The position numbers and the translations under genes were made by a program. The notes below the pieces were generated by a model. The model did not search any database and was not told where the DNA came from. It worked only from the letters and a program-made list of their open reading frames with translations. A DNA stretch of 64,000 nt from AP-15 sp036500965 (lineage in GTDB: Bacteria > Pseudomonadota > Alphaproteobacteria > ATCC43930 > CGMCC-115725), in assembly GCA_036500965.1 (NCBI GenBank), contig DASYBC010000041.1, positions 1-64,000 of the forward strand. The letters are read 5' to 3'. Shown here piece after piece: positions 1-7,938 of the stretch (the first letter of the stretch is position 1; each line of letters opens with the position of its first letter).

Positions 1-1
1 T

Positions 2-127
2 CGCGTCTTTCGCACCACCGAGGAGATCGTCGACAGCTGTTGCGCGGCGTGGAATTGGCTGCTTGGCGAAACCGGCCGCATCCGCTCGCTGTGCTCCTAT
101 CCCTGGCTCACACGGGTTGGCACTTAA
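2..127 (+). CDS. IS630-family transposase, C-terminal end (cut by window edge)
   Basis: The open frame enters from the left edge and encodes the last 41 residues of a transposase. The pattern FRTTEEIVDSCCAAWNWL, then a stretch ending WLTRVGT and a TAA stop, is the typical C-terminus of IS630/Tc1-like DDE transposases, which cut and paste their element into TA targets. The catalytic DDE residues would lie upstream, outside the window, so activity cannot be judged. The element end should fall between this stop and position 142, where an unrelated gene fragment begins. Whether the transposase is intact upstream is unknown. Confidence 0.75.
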   Translation, partial: RVFRTTEEIVDSCCAAWNWLLGETGRIRSLCSYPWLTRVGT

Positions 128-403
128 TCAGGCTGGTATCAGGTGCCGCTCGGCCGCTACATTGCCGATTTTGTTTGTCACGAAGCGCGTCTGATTATCG
201 AAATCGATGGTGGCCAATACGATCCGTCGTCGCCCCAGGAAGTGCAGCGAAGTTGTTTCCTGCAAGACCAAGGCTATCGCGTTGTGCGGTTTTGGAACCA
301 TGAGGTGTTGGAAAATCTGGACGGCGTCCACGCCACGATCGTTGACGATTTGAGGCGGTACCACCCCCACCCAACCCTCCCCCATCGAGGGGGAGGGCCT
401 TGA
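128..403 (+). pseudogene. DUF559 (endonuclease-like) gene, 5' truncated by the IS end
   Basis: From about position 140 the frame reads a clear DUF559 core: PLGRYIADFVCHEARLIIEIDGGQ, then RVVRFWNHEVLENLDGV. DUF559 proteins are small and related to very short patch repair and restriction-type nucleases; the D and E/Q residues around IEIDGGQ match the presumed metal site. Full-length family members have about 30-40 more residues before GRYIADF, but an in-frame TAA lies at 125-127, inside the transposase stop region. A GTG at 143 could start an 86-residue product, but it would lack the first helices. I read this as a gene interrupted by the IS630-type element. The last residues run through a palindromic repeat. 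Confidence 0.7.
375..397. repeat. GC-rich palindrome, CCCTCCCCC stem
   Basis: Perfect 9-bp arms CCCTCCCCC (375-383) and GGGGGAGGG (389-397) flank a 5-base loop. The same arms occur inside dnaE at 37583-37606, and relatives lie in 6447-6620 and 63835-63945, so this belongs to a dispersed repeat family. Confidence 0.8.
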
Positions 404-528
404 GTTTGCTATGTTGCACTTAACGCCACCTCAAACCCCACGAGACGTCGAGCGCGTCTTGGCTCACGGGGCCGCCACTCTGTTCTGCTGACCTCGGCAG
501 CCTTATCACCGACGAGGACAACGTTAGG

Positions 529-1587
529 ATGTTCGACAAGCAGAAGCTCGATGCGCTGCGCGCCAAATACGAGAGCGCCAGGGAAACCGAGATCGCGCCC
601 GAACGGTTCAGAAAGCCGTTGTCGCTGGTATTCGGCGAGCGCTATCGCCGGGCGATGCCTTATGCCGGCATCTCGACCCTGCTCGACATGCCCTATCGAC
701 CGGATGCGGCCGATCTGCCGGATTTTGCCGGCCTCGATGTGGCGCTGGTTGGCGTGCCGATGGATCTCGGGGTCACCAACCGGGCCGGCGCGCGCCTCGG
801 GCCGCGGGCGGTGCGCGACATCGAGCGCATCGGCCCCTATAACCATGCGCTCGGGCTGGCCCCGAAAGGTGAATGCGCTATTGCCGATATCGGCGACGTG
901 CCGCTGCGCTCGCGCTTCAGCCTCGACCAATCGATCGAGGACATCGCCGCGTTCTATGCGCGCATTCGTACCGCCGGGGTGCGGCCGGTCTCGGTCGGCG
1001 GCGACCACTCGGTCAGCTACCCGATCCTCAAATCGCTCGGCGCCGAGCGGCCGCTCGGCCTCGTCCATATCGACGCCCATTGCGACACGATGGGCGAGGT
1101 CGACGGCTCGAAATTCCACCATGGCGGCCCGTTCCGCCAAGCGGTGCTGGCCGGCGCGCTCGACCCTGAGCGCACAATCCAGATCGGCATCCGCGGGCCG
1201 GCGGAGATCCTTTGGGGCTTTTCCTATGAATCGGGGATGACGGTGTTGCACATCGAGGATGTCGATCGGCTGGGCATCGCCGGCGTCGTCGAGAAGGCGC
1301 GCGAAGTCGTCGGCGACGGCCCGACCTACATATCGTTCGATGTCGATGGGCTCGACCCCGCCTTTACCCCTGGCACCGGCACGCCCGAGGCCGGCGGGCT
1401 CACCCCGCGGGAGGCCCAGGCGATCCTGCACGGCCTCAAGGGCCTCGACATTATCGGCGGCGACGTCGTCGAGGTCGCCCCGCAATACGACGCGACCACC
1501 AACACCGCGATGGTCGGCGCGCAGATGCTGTTCGAAATCCTCTGTCTCACCGTCCTCAGCCCGAAATTCAGGCGGCGCGCGGGCTGA
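529..1587 (+). CDS. Agmatinase/ureohydrolase family protein
   Basis: A 352-residue member of the arginase-agmatinase-formimidoglutamase family, which uses a binuclear manganese site to split guanidino groups and release urea. The metal motifs are all present: GGDHS (157-161), DAHCD (182-186) and SFDVDGLDP with D271 and D273. The N-terminus is some 40 residues longer than in E. coli SpeB, as in many agmatinase-like proteins and guanidinobutyrases. The substrate cannot be told from sequence; agmatine, guanidinobutyrate and guanidinopropionate are all possible. It stands alone, convergent with the leftward cluster that follows. Confidence 0.85.
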   Translation: MFDKQKLDALRAKYESARETEIAPERFRKPLSLVFGERYRRAMPYAGISTLLDMPYRPDAADLPDFAGLDVALVGVPMDLGVTNRAGARLGPRAVRDIERIGPYNHALGLAPKGECAIADIGDVPLRSRFSLDQSIEDIAAFYARIRTAGVRPVSVGGDHSVSYPILKSLGAERPLGLVHIDAHCDTMGEVDGSKFHHGGPFRQAVLAGALDPERTIQIGIRGPAEILWGFSYESGMTVLHIEDVDRLGIAGVVEKAREVVGDGPTYISFDVDGLDPAFTPGTGTPEAGGLTPREAQAILHGLKGLDIIGGDVVEVAPQYDATTNTAMVGAQMLFEILCLTVLSPKFRRRAG

Positions 1588-1663
1588 TCTTCTTAACGTC
1601 GCCGGGATGCAACGTTGCCGGGGGCGGGTCTTAGGGCGCGGGCCTCGTCAAGACCTTGCCCCG

Positions 1664-2044
1664 TCAAGACCTTGGCGGCTCACGGCTCAGCCCGTTTGCC
1701 GCCAGCCCCTGGAGATAAGCGCGCCAGCGCCGGTCGTGCTCGACGCCGAGCTGGTGGAGATAGGCCCAGGAATAGATACCGGTGTCGTGCAGATCGTCGA
1801 AGATGATCCGCACCGCGTAATTGCCGACCGGCTCGAGCCCGATGATCCCGACCTCGGCGCGGCCGGCGACCAGGGTTTTTTGACCGGGGCCATGCCCCTG
1901 CACCTCGGCCGACGGGCTCTCGACGCGCAGGTACTCGGCCGGGAGGCGAAAGCGGCTGCCGTCGTCGAAGCTGACCTCAAGCAGCTTTTCCGCCTGTTTC
2001 AGACGCAGCTCGATCGGCCAGCGCGTGGCCCCGCCGGCGCTCAC
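1664..2044 (-). CDS. DUF971 domain protein
   Basis: A 126-residue protein with the full DUF971 (gamma-butyrobetaine hydroxylase N-terminal-like) fold: the WPIELRLKQAEKLLEVSFDDG opening, LPAEYLRVESPSAEVQGHG in the middle, and DDLHDTGIYSWAYLHQLG near the end. The family's function is unsettled. Stand-alone copies are often found near iron-sulfur cluster or housekeeping genes. It is the last gene of a leftward cluster, 31 bases after the Trm112-like gene, which suggests co-transcription. Confidence 0.8.
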   Translation of the reverse strand: MSAGGATRWPIELRLKQAEKLLEVSFDDGSRFRLPAEYLRVESPSAEVQGHGPGQKTLVAGRAEVGIIGLEPVGNYAVRIIFDDLHDTGIYSWAYLHQLGVEHDRRWRAYLQGLAANGLSREPPRS

Positions 2045-2075
2045 CCCGGCCTCCTCAGCCCTGCCGCATCAAGCA

Positions 2076-2294
2076 TCAAGAGGGCGGCAAACGCTTGGTC
2101 GCTGCCTCGTCGTCGCGCAGCGGCCGCGCCTCGTCGATCAACATGATCGGGATGCCGTCGCGGATCGGATAGGCGAGCCCGGCCTCCTCGCTGATCAGCT
2201 CCTGCGCCTCGCGATCATAGCGCAGCGGCCCTTTGGTCAGCGGACAGACCAGGATTTCCAACAGCTTGGGATCGATTTCCGATGGGCTTTCCAT
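2076..2294 (-). CDS. Trm112-like small protein (UPF0434)
   Basis: A 72-residue protein matching the bacterial Trm112/YcaR family: DPKLLEILVCPLTKGPL then LAYPIRDGIPIMLIDEAR. Eukaryotic Trm112 activates tRNA and protein methyltransferases. Bacterial homologues are thought to be partners for methyltransferases, though the role is poorly defined. Only the first of the usual zinc-type cysteines is seen, as is normal for this bacterial group. The ATG at 2294 is chosen because it gives the family's normal start; longer upstream readings run into the LON gene. Confidence 0.85.
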   Translation of the reverse strand: MESPSEIDPKLLEILVCPLTKGPLRYDREAQELISEEAGLAYPIRDGIPIMLIDEARPLRDDEAATKRLPPS

Positions 2295-2338
2295 CACTCC
2301 TCCGTGCGCCGATGTCCTGCGCCGGCTCGGGGCCGATG

Positions 2339-2995
2339 TCAGTGCCGTGCTTCGCCGCCCCCCGAGCGGTCGAGCACCGCCATCTCGACGATCGCGGTCA
2401 ACAGCTCGGCGCGCGCCGCGAAATCGGGAGCTTCGAGCAGTGCCTGCTTTTCGTTCGGCTCGAACGGACAGACCATCGCCAGCGAGGTGACCAGGCGATC
2501 CCCGGGGACCGAGCCGATCGTATCCCATTCGGCCTTGATCTGGTGCCGCTCGAAATAGGCCCGCAGCCCGCGCAGCAGGCGGTCGCGGTCAAATGCGGTC
2601 TCACGCTCGCTGCGCAGGTCGCGGGCGAACTCGTCCCAGCGCGGCACGATGCGCCGATACCCCTTTGACAGGGGCAATTCCTCGGCGATGCGAAAGCGGC
2701 AGAGACCGGTCAAGGTGATCAGATAGTGCCCGTTCTCGGCCTCGTTGAACGAGGTGATGCGGCCGGCGCACCCGGTCGGATAAACCGGCGGGTTGCCGGC
2801 CATCGACTGATTGGGGTCGCTTGGCTGCACCATGCCGATCAAGCGGTCGCCGGAGAGCGCGTCCTGGGTCATCGCCAGATAGCGCGGCTCGAAGATGCGC
2901 AATGGAAGCAGCCCGCGCGGCAGCAGCAGCACCCCGGGCAGCGGAAAGATCGGCAGGGTCTCGCAGAGGCCGATGGCGCCAGGCCGCTCGCTCAT
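2339..2995 (-). CDS. LON substrate-binding domain protein
   Basis: A 218-residue protein made of the N-terminal (LAN) domain of Lon protease without its ATPase or protease parts. Signatures are LPIFPLPGVLLLPRGLLPLRIFEPRY at the start, GCAGRI and GHYLITLTGLCRFRI in the middle, and a helical tail. Such free-standing LON-domain proteins are widespread in Alphaproteobacteria and of unknown job, perhaps binding unfolded substrates. Its place directly after a chaperone-like thioredoxin fits a protein quality role, which is inference. The start has a good ribosome site (GGAGGAAG) a few bases upstream. Confidence 0.85.
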   Translation of the reverse strand: MSERPGAIGLCETLPIFPLPGVLLLPRGLLPLRIFEPRYLAMTQDALSGDRLIGMVQPSDPNQSMAGNPPVYPTGCAGRITSFNEAENGHYLITLTGLCRFRIAEELPLSKGYRRIVPRWDEFARDLRSERETAFDRDRLLRGLRAYFERHQIKAEWDTIGSVPGDRLVTSLAMVCPFEPNEKQALLEAPDFAARAELLTAIVEMAVLDRSGGGEARH

Positions 2996-3006
2996 CCTCT
3001 TCCTCC

Positions 3007-3054
3007 CTACGAAAGCATTGGGCTACGAAAACATCGGGCTACGAAAACATCAGC
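3007..3054. repeat. Three tandem 16-bp repeats at the end of the thioredoxin gene
   Basis: Three copies of a 16-base unit (consensus CTACGAAAACATCGGG on the plus strand) lie at 3007-3022, 3023-3038 and 3039-3054. The last contains the thioredoxin gene's own final codons and stop; the other two extend beyond the stop to the ribosome site of the LON gene. Copies two and three differ only in the last three bases. Confidence 0.9.
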
Positions 3055-3950
3055 GAGGACAACCGCCGCCGCCCGCTCAAGGTCAAGGGATCGGTAGGCC
3101 CCATGACCTCGAAGAATTTGACCAGCTGCTTGCGCGCCGCCTGATCGTTCCATTGCCGATCGCGCTTGAACAGGGCCAGCAGTTCGTCGATCGCCGCTTC
3201 GCGATCGCCGCTGCCAAACAGCGCCGTTGCCAGCTCGAACCGCGCGTCGTGGTCGTCGGCGTTCTGCGTGATCCGGGCGCGCAGCTTGCCGGCGGACTTC
3301 ATCGCCTTTGCCGCCTGCTCGGCCAGATCGAGCGCCGAACGCGCCGCCGCGATATCCGCGTGCGCGGCGTGTTCCTTAGGGACCCGGTCGAGGGTCTGGC
3401 GCGCCTTGGCGAAGTCGCCCTTGGCGATCATCGCCCGGGCGAGGCCGGCCTGCGCCTCGACATTGTCAGGCTCGCGCTGCAAGACCTGCGCGTAGACCGC
3501 GCCGGCGCTGGCATGATCGCCCGCCTGCAGCGCGTCCTTGGCCATCGCCATCGCCTCGTCGATCGGCGACGGGCCGCCGCCCTTGCCGCCGCTGAGGCGC
3601 TGGACAAACTGCTTGACTTGGCTTTCCGGCTGGGCGCCGACAAAGCCGTCAACCGGCCGACCATCCCGGAAGGCATAGACCGCCGGGATCGACTGGATGC
3701 GCATCTGCTGCGCGATCTCGGGGTTTTCGTCGATGTTGAGCTTGACCATCCGCACCGCGCCATTGGCGGCGCGGACGGTTTTCTCAAGCATCGGGCCGAG
3801 CTGCCGGCACGGGCCGCACCACGGCGCCCAGAAATCGACGATGACCGGGGTTTCAAACGAGCCGTCGACAACCTCGGCCATGAAGGTCGCGGTCGTGACG
3901 TCCTTGACGGGGGTGGCAGCGGCGCCGCCGATCAAAGGTTCGCTCGGCAT
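3039..3950 (-). CDS. cnoX: CnoX/YbbN-type thioredoxin with TPR-like tail
   Basis: A 303-residue protein: a thioredoxin domain (about 15-125) with the active site WCGPC (C45, C48), followed by a C-terminal half of tetratricopeptide-like helical repeats containing ALQAGDHASAGAVYAQVLQREP and GLARAMIAKGDFAKARQTL. This is the architecture of CnoX (YbbN), a holdase that protects proteins from oxidative damage and hands them to GroEL or DnaK. E. coli CnoX lacks the second cysteine, whereas this one has a full CXXC pair, as in Caulobacter, where it keeps reductase activity. It heads a leftward cluster with the LON, Trm112 and DUF971 genes. Confidence 0.85.
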   Translation of the reverse strand: MPSEPLIGGAAATPVKDVTTATFMAEVVDGSFETPVIVDFWAPWCGPCRQLGPMLEKTVRAANGAVRMVKLNIDENPEIAQQMRIQSIPAVYAFRDGRPVDGFVGAQPESQVKQFVQRLSGGKGGGPSPIDEAMAMAKDALQAGDHASAGAVYAQVLQREPDNVEAQAGLARAMIAKGDFAKARQTLDRVPKEHAAHADIAAARSALDLAEQAAKAMKSAGKLRARITQNADDHDARFELATALFGSGDREAAIDELLALFKRDRQWNDQAARKQLVKFFEVMGPTDPLTLSGRRRLSSLMFS

Positions 3951-4048
3951 TCCGATTCCTCTTTACGGTTTACGAAACAACATGGCCGCACGCCACGGCG
4001 AAGACAAGCACAGCCGAGGCGAAGTTCATCGGCGCACGGCGATCCGGG

Positions 4049-4561
4049 CTAGCGCTCGAGCCCGCAGAGATCGACGATCCGCGGCTGGTGCCCGCAGGCG
4101 GCGATAAAGCGCAACAGGTCGGCCGGCGCGATCGCGGTGGTCTGGTCGTTCGCCAGCGGGTGGTAGTTGAGCGGGTTGTGGTCGAGCATCGTGCGGTCGA
4201 GCACCGGGGTGACCCGATGCTCGGCATCGTTGACGAGGGCAAAGGGGGTGACGCTGCCCGGGCGCACGCCAAGCAACGCAAAGAGCTCCTCAGCGTTGCC
4301 GAACGAGAAGCGCGGTGCGGCGAGCCGAGCGGCGAGTTTGCCCATGGCGATGCGGCGCTCCTCGAGCATGACCGCCAGCCAGAACCCGCCCCTCTTGTCC
4401 TTCAGAAAGAGGCTCTTGCAATGGCCCCCCGGCATATCGCCATGGACCACGGCAGCCTCGGCGACAGTGAAGACCGGGGGGTGCGCGCGGGTGCGATGCG
4501 CGATGCCCAGCGCATCGAGGCGAGCGAAAAGCTCGTCTGGCGTCAACGGCGCAGCATTCAT
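4049..4561 (-). CDS. ProXp-ala / PrdX-type prolyl-tRNA editing deacylase
   Basis: A 170-residue YbaK/EbsC-domain protein. The opening LTPDELFARLDALGIAHRTRAHPPVFTVAEA and the block GGHCKSLFLKDKRGGFWLAVM match free-standing ProXp-ala (PrdX) enzymes, which hydrolyse Ala-tRNA(Pro) mischarged by prolyl-tRNA synthetase. The conserved lysine of the family is in CKSLFLKDK. The C-terminal part (VTPVLDRTMLDHNPLNYHPL) is also typical. It lies 98 bases upstream of the thioredoxin gene on the same strand and may have its own promoter. Confidence 0.85.
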   Translation of the reverse strand: MNAAPLTPDELFARLDALGIAHRTRAHPPVFTVAEAAVVHGDMPGGHCKSLFLKDKRGGFWLAVMLEERRIAMGKLAARLAAPRFSFGNAEELFALLGVRPGSVTPFALVNDAEHRVTPVLDRTMLDHNPLNYHPLANDQTTAIAPADLLRFIAACGHQPRIVDLCGLER

Positions 4562-4714
4562 GGCGGAACGATGGCTTTGTTCGCCCGCCCAGGCAACCTC
4601 ACAATCATCTGGGCAGGCAGCGGATGATGCGGGCCGGTTGGGGGTGACCGCGGTTGTCGGCCCGGCGTCGATAAATTAGCATCGCGGACGACACCCGCGC
4701 TTCGCAGGAAGACG

Positions 4715-5971
4715 ATGATGGTGACCGAGACGATCTGGCCGGCGCTCGATTACAGCCGGGTGCCCTACCGCCTCTACCACGACGCCGACATCTACGAGCG
4801 CGAGCAGCAGCGTATTTTTCGGGGGCCGGTGTGGAATTACCTCGGGCTCGAGGCCGAGATCCCCAATTCCGGCGATTTCCGCACGACCTGGGTCGGCGAG
4901 ACGCCGGTGGTTGTCAACCGCGATGCGGCGGGCGACGTCAAAGCGTTTGTCAATCGCTGCGCCCATCGCGGCGCCCTGGTGCGGCGCGAGCTTTCGGGCA
5001 ACGCCCGCGAGCATGTCTGCATCTATCATCAATGGTGCTACGGGCTCGACGGGGGTCTCAGCGCGATCCCGTTCCACCGCGGCATCCGCGGCCAGGGCGG
5101 GATGGACCCGAGCTTCGACATGGCCGCGCACGGGCTGCGCCCTTTGCGGGTCGGTGTTGTCGCCGGCGCGGTGTTCGGCACCTTGGCCGAGGATGCCGAG
5201 CCGCTCGAGGAGTTTCTCGGCGCCCCGATCGTGGCCCAGCTCGAGCGCCTGCTCGCCCGGCCGGTCCGGGTCCTCGGCTACAATCGCCAGCGCATCCGCG
5301 CCAACTGGAAGCTCTATGCCGAGAACACCCGCGACAATTACCACGCCAGCCTGCTGCACGAGTTTCTGGTGACCTTCGGGCTCGACCGCTCGACCCAGGT
5401 GGGCGGGGTCAAGATGGATGCGCGGCATCGCCACAGCATCACCTGGGCCGAGGCCGACAGCGACACTGACGAATCGGCCCGCGAGGCCTATGCCGGCGCT
5501 CGGGTGCGCAGCGACTACCTAGCCTTGCAGGAGCCGGCCCTGGTCACCTTCCGGCCCGAGCGCAATGACCGGCTGAACCTGGTCGTCACCTCGGTCTTTC
5601 CGTCCGCGGTTTTCGTGCAGATTTCGAACAGCCTGGCGATCCGCCAGATCCGGCCGCGCGGGCTCGACGAGGTCGAGGTGTTCCAGACCATGATCGGCTA
5701 CGCCGACGATCCGCCGGAGATGACCCTGCACCGGCTGCGCCAGGCCAATCTGGTCGGCCCGGCCGGGCTCGTCTCGATGGAGGATGGCGAGGCAGTCGAG
5801 ATCGCCCACCGCGCCTCGAAACCCGAGGCCGACCGCGCAACGGTCATCGAGCTCGGCGGCGGCGGGGTTATTTCCGACCGCGACTACCGGGTCCACGACG
5901 TGCCGCTGCGCGGCCTCTGGTCGTATTACGCCGAACTGATGGGGATCGAGCCGCCGGGTGCCGTGCGATGA
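4715..5971 (+). CDS. Rieske ring-hydroxylating oxygenase, large subunit
   Basis: A 418-residue alpha subunit. The Rieske [2Fe-2S] motif is CAHRG...CIYHQW (C82, H84, C102, H105); the mononuclear iron site follows as NTRDNYHASLLHEF (H210, H215), with a likely acidic third ligand in GPAGLVSMEDGE. Such enzymes add dioxygen or hydroxyl to an aromatic ring. The pattern of conserved blocks (RGPVWNYLGLEAEIPNSGDF, GQGGMDPSF, RQANLVGPAGLVSMEDG) resembles the terephthalate dioxygenase TphA2, anthranilate and salicylate 5-hydroxylase group. The substrate is probably an aromatic acid, but this is inference. The small subunit gene overlaps its end; no ferredoxin or reductase gene is adjacent. Confidence 0.85.
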   Translation: MMVTETIWPALDYSRVPYRLYHDADIYEREQQRIFRGPVWNYLGLEAEIPNSGDFRTTWVGETPVVVNRDAAGDVKAFVNRCAHRGALVRRELSGNAREHVCIYHQWCYGLDGGLSAIPFHRGIRGQGGMDPSFDMAAHGLRPLRVGVVAGAVFGTLAEDAEPLEEFLGAPIVAQLERLLARPVRVLGYNRQRIRANWKLYAENTRDNYHASLLHEFLVTFGLDRSTQVGGVKMDARHRHSITWAEADSDTDESAREAYAGARVRSDYLALQEPALVTFRPERNDRLNLVVTSVFPSAVFVQISNSLAIRQIRPRGLDEVEVFQTMIGYADDPPEMTLHRLRQANLVGPAGLVSMEDGEAVEIAHRASKPEADRATVIELGGGGVISDRDYRVHDVPLRGLWSYYAELMGIEPPGAVR

Positions 5972-6450
5972 CGCCAAAGGGCCGCGAAGGGGGTCGCGCC
6001 GCGATCCACGATCTTCTCGCCGAATACGGCGCCTTGCTCGATGCGGCGAAGTACGATGCGTGGCTCGGCCTGTTCGCCGTGGAATGCCGGTACAACGTCG
6101 TCTCCCGCGAGAATTACGATCGCGGCCTGCCGGCGGCGCTGATCTTCTGCGACAGCCGCGCGGTCCTCGAAGACCGCATCCGGGCCTTGCGCGAGGCCAA
6201 CAAATACAACATCCACACCGACCGCCACCTGATCGGCTTGCCGCGCCTTCAGCCGGCAGAAGCCGTCGGGTTCACGGTCGAGGCGCCTTTCGCCGTCTAC
6301 CAGACCGATCAGGAAGGCGAGACCCGGCTGTTCGCCACCGGCCTCTATCGCGACCGGCTGGAGCCTGGCAGCGCCGGCCTCAAAATTCGTGACAAGCTGG
6401 TGCTGCTCGACACTTTTGCGGTCCCGACGCTGCTGGCCACGCCGCTCTAG
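5968..6450 (+). CDS. Ring-hydroxylating oxygenase, small subunit
   Basis: A 160-residue beta subunit of the scytalone dehydratase/NTF2-like fold. The segments LLDAAKYDAWLGLFAVECRYNV and RALREANKYNIHTDRHLIGLP match TphA3- and AndAd-type small subunits, which support the alpha3beta3 assembly rather than catalysis. Its ATG overlaps the large subunit stop (ATGA), so the two are translationally coupled. The stop codon lies inside the left end of a 174-bp inverted-repeat element. Confidence 0.85.
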   Translation: MTPKGREGGRAAIHDLLAEYGALLDAAKYDAWLGLFAVECRYNVVSRENYDRGLPAALIFCDSRAVLEDRIRALREANKYNIHTDRHLIGLPRLQPAEAVGFTVEAPFAVYQTDQEGETRLFATGLYRDRLEPGSAGLKIRDKLVLLDTFAVPTLLATPL

Positions 6451-6620
6451 AGCGGTTTTCGAGTGAATAGACGCACTCGGCACGCATCACCCCCACCCCG
6501 ACCCGCCCCCATCAAGGGGGCGGGAGTGCAAACAGAAGTACTGATACAGGCCCTCCTCCTTGATGGGGGAGGGGTTGGGAGGGGGTGAGCGCGGTGCGAC
6601 TCGATCGGAAACCGCTCTAG
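6447..6620. repeat. MITE-like 174-bp imperfect inverted repeat
   Basis: The ends are CTAGAGCGGTTT (6447-6458) and AAACCGCTCTAG (6609-6620), a perfect 12-bp terminal inverted repeat. Inside, the two halves remain roughly complementary for about 70 bases, including GC-rich arms around CCCATCAA near 6500 and TTGATGGG near 6572. It contains no gene. It sits between convergent transcription units and could also act as a bidirectional terminator. Confidence 0.75.
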
Positions 6621-6646
6621 TTAGACGCGCCGGTGTCCGCGAGCGG

Positions 6647-7912
6647 TCACTCGGTCGGCCCTTTGGTCCAGATCGCCTTGGCGACGGCGAATTGCGGCGG
6701 GGCCACGGTCACCGGTTCGCCCTTTTGCCATTGCACCAGGATCAGCGGCGCGCCGACGCGGCGGCCATCGGCATCGAATTTGAGGCTGGCGCCGGGGAAG
6801 TACTTGGCCGGGCCGGTGGTCGTGTCCATTGCATGGATCGCGGCGTTGACCTTTTCGCGGTCGGCGGCGCCGGTCTTTTCCAAGGCGGCGGCGACAATCA
6901 TCACATGGCCATAGCCGCATAGGCTGTCCTGGGTCATCCACGGCTCGCCGGTGCGCTTCTTGAACTCGGCGACCAAATCCTGATCGGCCTTGGTCGGCCA
7001 GTTGGCGACCGAGGTGATCACCCCATCGACGATCTCCTTGCCGGTCACCTTGAGCAGCTCGGGCGTGACCAGCGGGGTGCCGTTGCCGACCACCGGCAGG
7101 CGCGCATGCGACAGCCCCATTTCGGCCAGCTGCTCTAGGATCAGCGCGTTGTCGGGCACGCTAGAGACGATATCGAACAGGAAATCGGGGTGCGCGGTGC
7201 GCACGCTCTGGACGATCGGGGTCGCGTCCGACAGCGGCGGCGTAAAGGTCTGGTGGGCAACCAGCTTGATCCCGGCCTTGTCGAGCCCGCCATTCAGCAT
7301 CGGCTTGACAAAGCTCATCGGTGCCGCGGTGTTGTCCTGGATGATCGCGACGGTCTTGGGCCTGGCGCCGGTCGCCCGCGTCACCAGAGCGATGACCGCC
7401 GGCAGGGTCTGCTCCGCTTGCTCGTTGCCGGGCAGCGAGCTTTGAAAGACGTAGTGGAAGCCGCGATTGGTGATCGCGTCGGAATAGGACAGGGTCAGCC
7501 ACGGCAGATGCGCGCGCTCGGTCACCTCGGTCACCGCGAGCGTGAACGAGCTGAGCCAGGCGCCCTCGCCGGCGACCAGGCCGGGATATTGCGAGACCAG
7601 GCGCTGCGCCGCGTTCTTGGCTTTTTCCGGGGTGTCGCCGGCGTCGGCGACGACAAGTTTCATGTTGGCGCCGCCCATCGATTTGATGCCGCCCGCCTTG
7701 TTGATGTCGGCGATCGCCATCTCGGCGCCGGCGCGCACCAGATAGCCCTGGCGCGCCCACGGCCCGGAGAGCGGCGCGATCAGCGCCATCTCGACCTGTT
7801 TGGGCTGTGCCGCGGGGGCCTGCGCCGCGGCCAGGGCCGGCCACAGCAATGCCGCCGCGACAGCGCTTGCGGCCAGCAGTGAGCACACGGACAGCCGGCT
7901 TCGTCCCGTCAT
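6647..7912 (-). CDS. ABC transporter periplasmic ligand-binding protein (LivK-like)
   Basis: A 421-residue periplasmic binding protein, peripla_BP_6 type. It has a signal peptide (MTGRSRLSVCSLLAASAVAA... ending ALAAAQA) and then VEMALIAPLSGPWARQGYLVRAGAEMAIADINKAGG, the classic entry strand of LivJ/LivK-like receptors. The ATG at 7912 is chosen over an upstream ATG because the ribosome site GGAGGAAA lies between them. It is the last gene of a leftward livH-livMG-livF operon. These receptors bind branched-chain amino acids, amides, urea or aromatic acids; given the oxygenase next door, an aromatic acid ligand is possible but unproven. Confidence 0.85.
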   Translation of the reverse strand: MTGRSRLSVCSLLAASAVAAALLWPALAAAQAPAAQPKQVEMALIAPLSGPWARQGYLVRAGAEMAIADINKAGGIKSMGGANMKLVVADAGDTPEKAKNAAQRLVSQYPGLVAGEGAWLSSFTLAVTEVTERAHLPWLTLSYSDAITNRGFHYVFQSSLPGNEQAEQTLPAVIALVTRATGARPKTVAIIQDNTAAPMSFVKPMLNGGLDKAGIKLVAHQTFTPPLSDATPIVQSVRTAHPDFLFDIVSSVPDNALILEQLAEMGLSHARLPVVGNGTPLVTPELLKVTGKEIVDGVITSVANWPTKADQDLVAEFKKRTGEPWMTQDSLCGYGHVMIVAAALEKTGAADREKVNAAIHAMDTTTGPAKYFPGASLKFDADGRRVGAPLILVQWQKGEPVTVAPPQFAVAKAIWTKGPTE

Positions 7913-7938
7913 CTCATTTCCTCCCATGACCATCGTCG

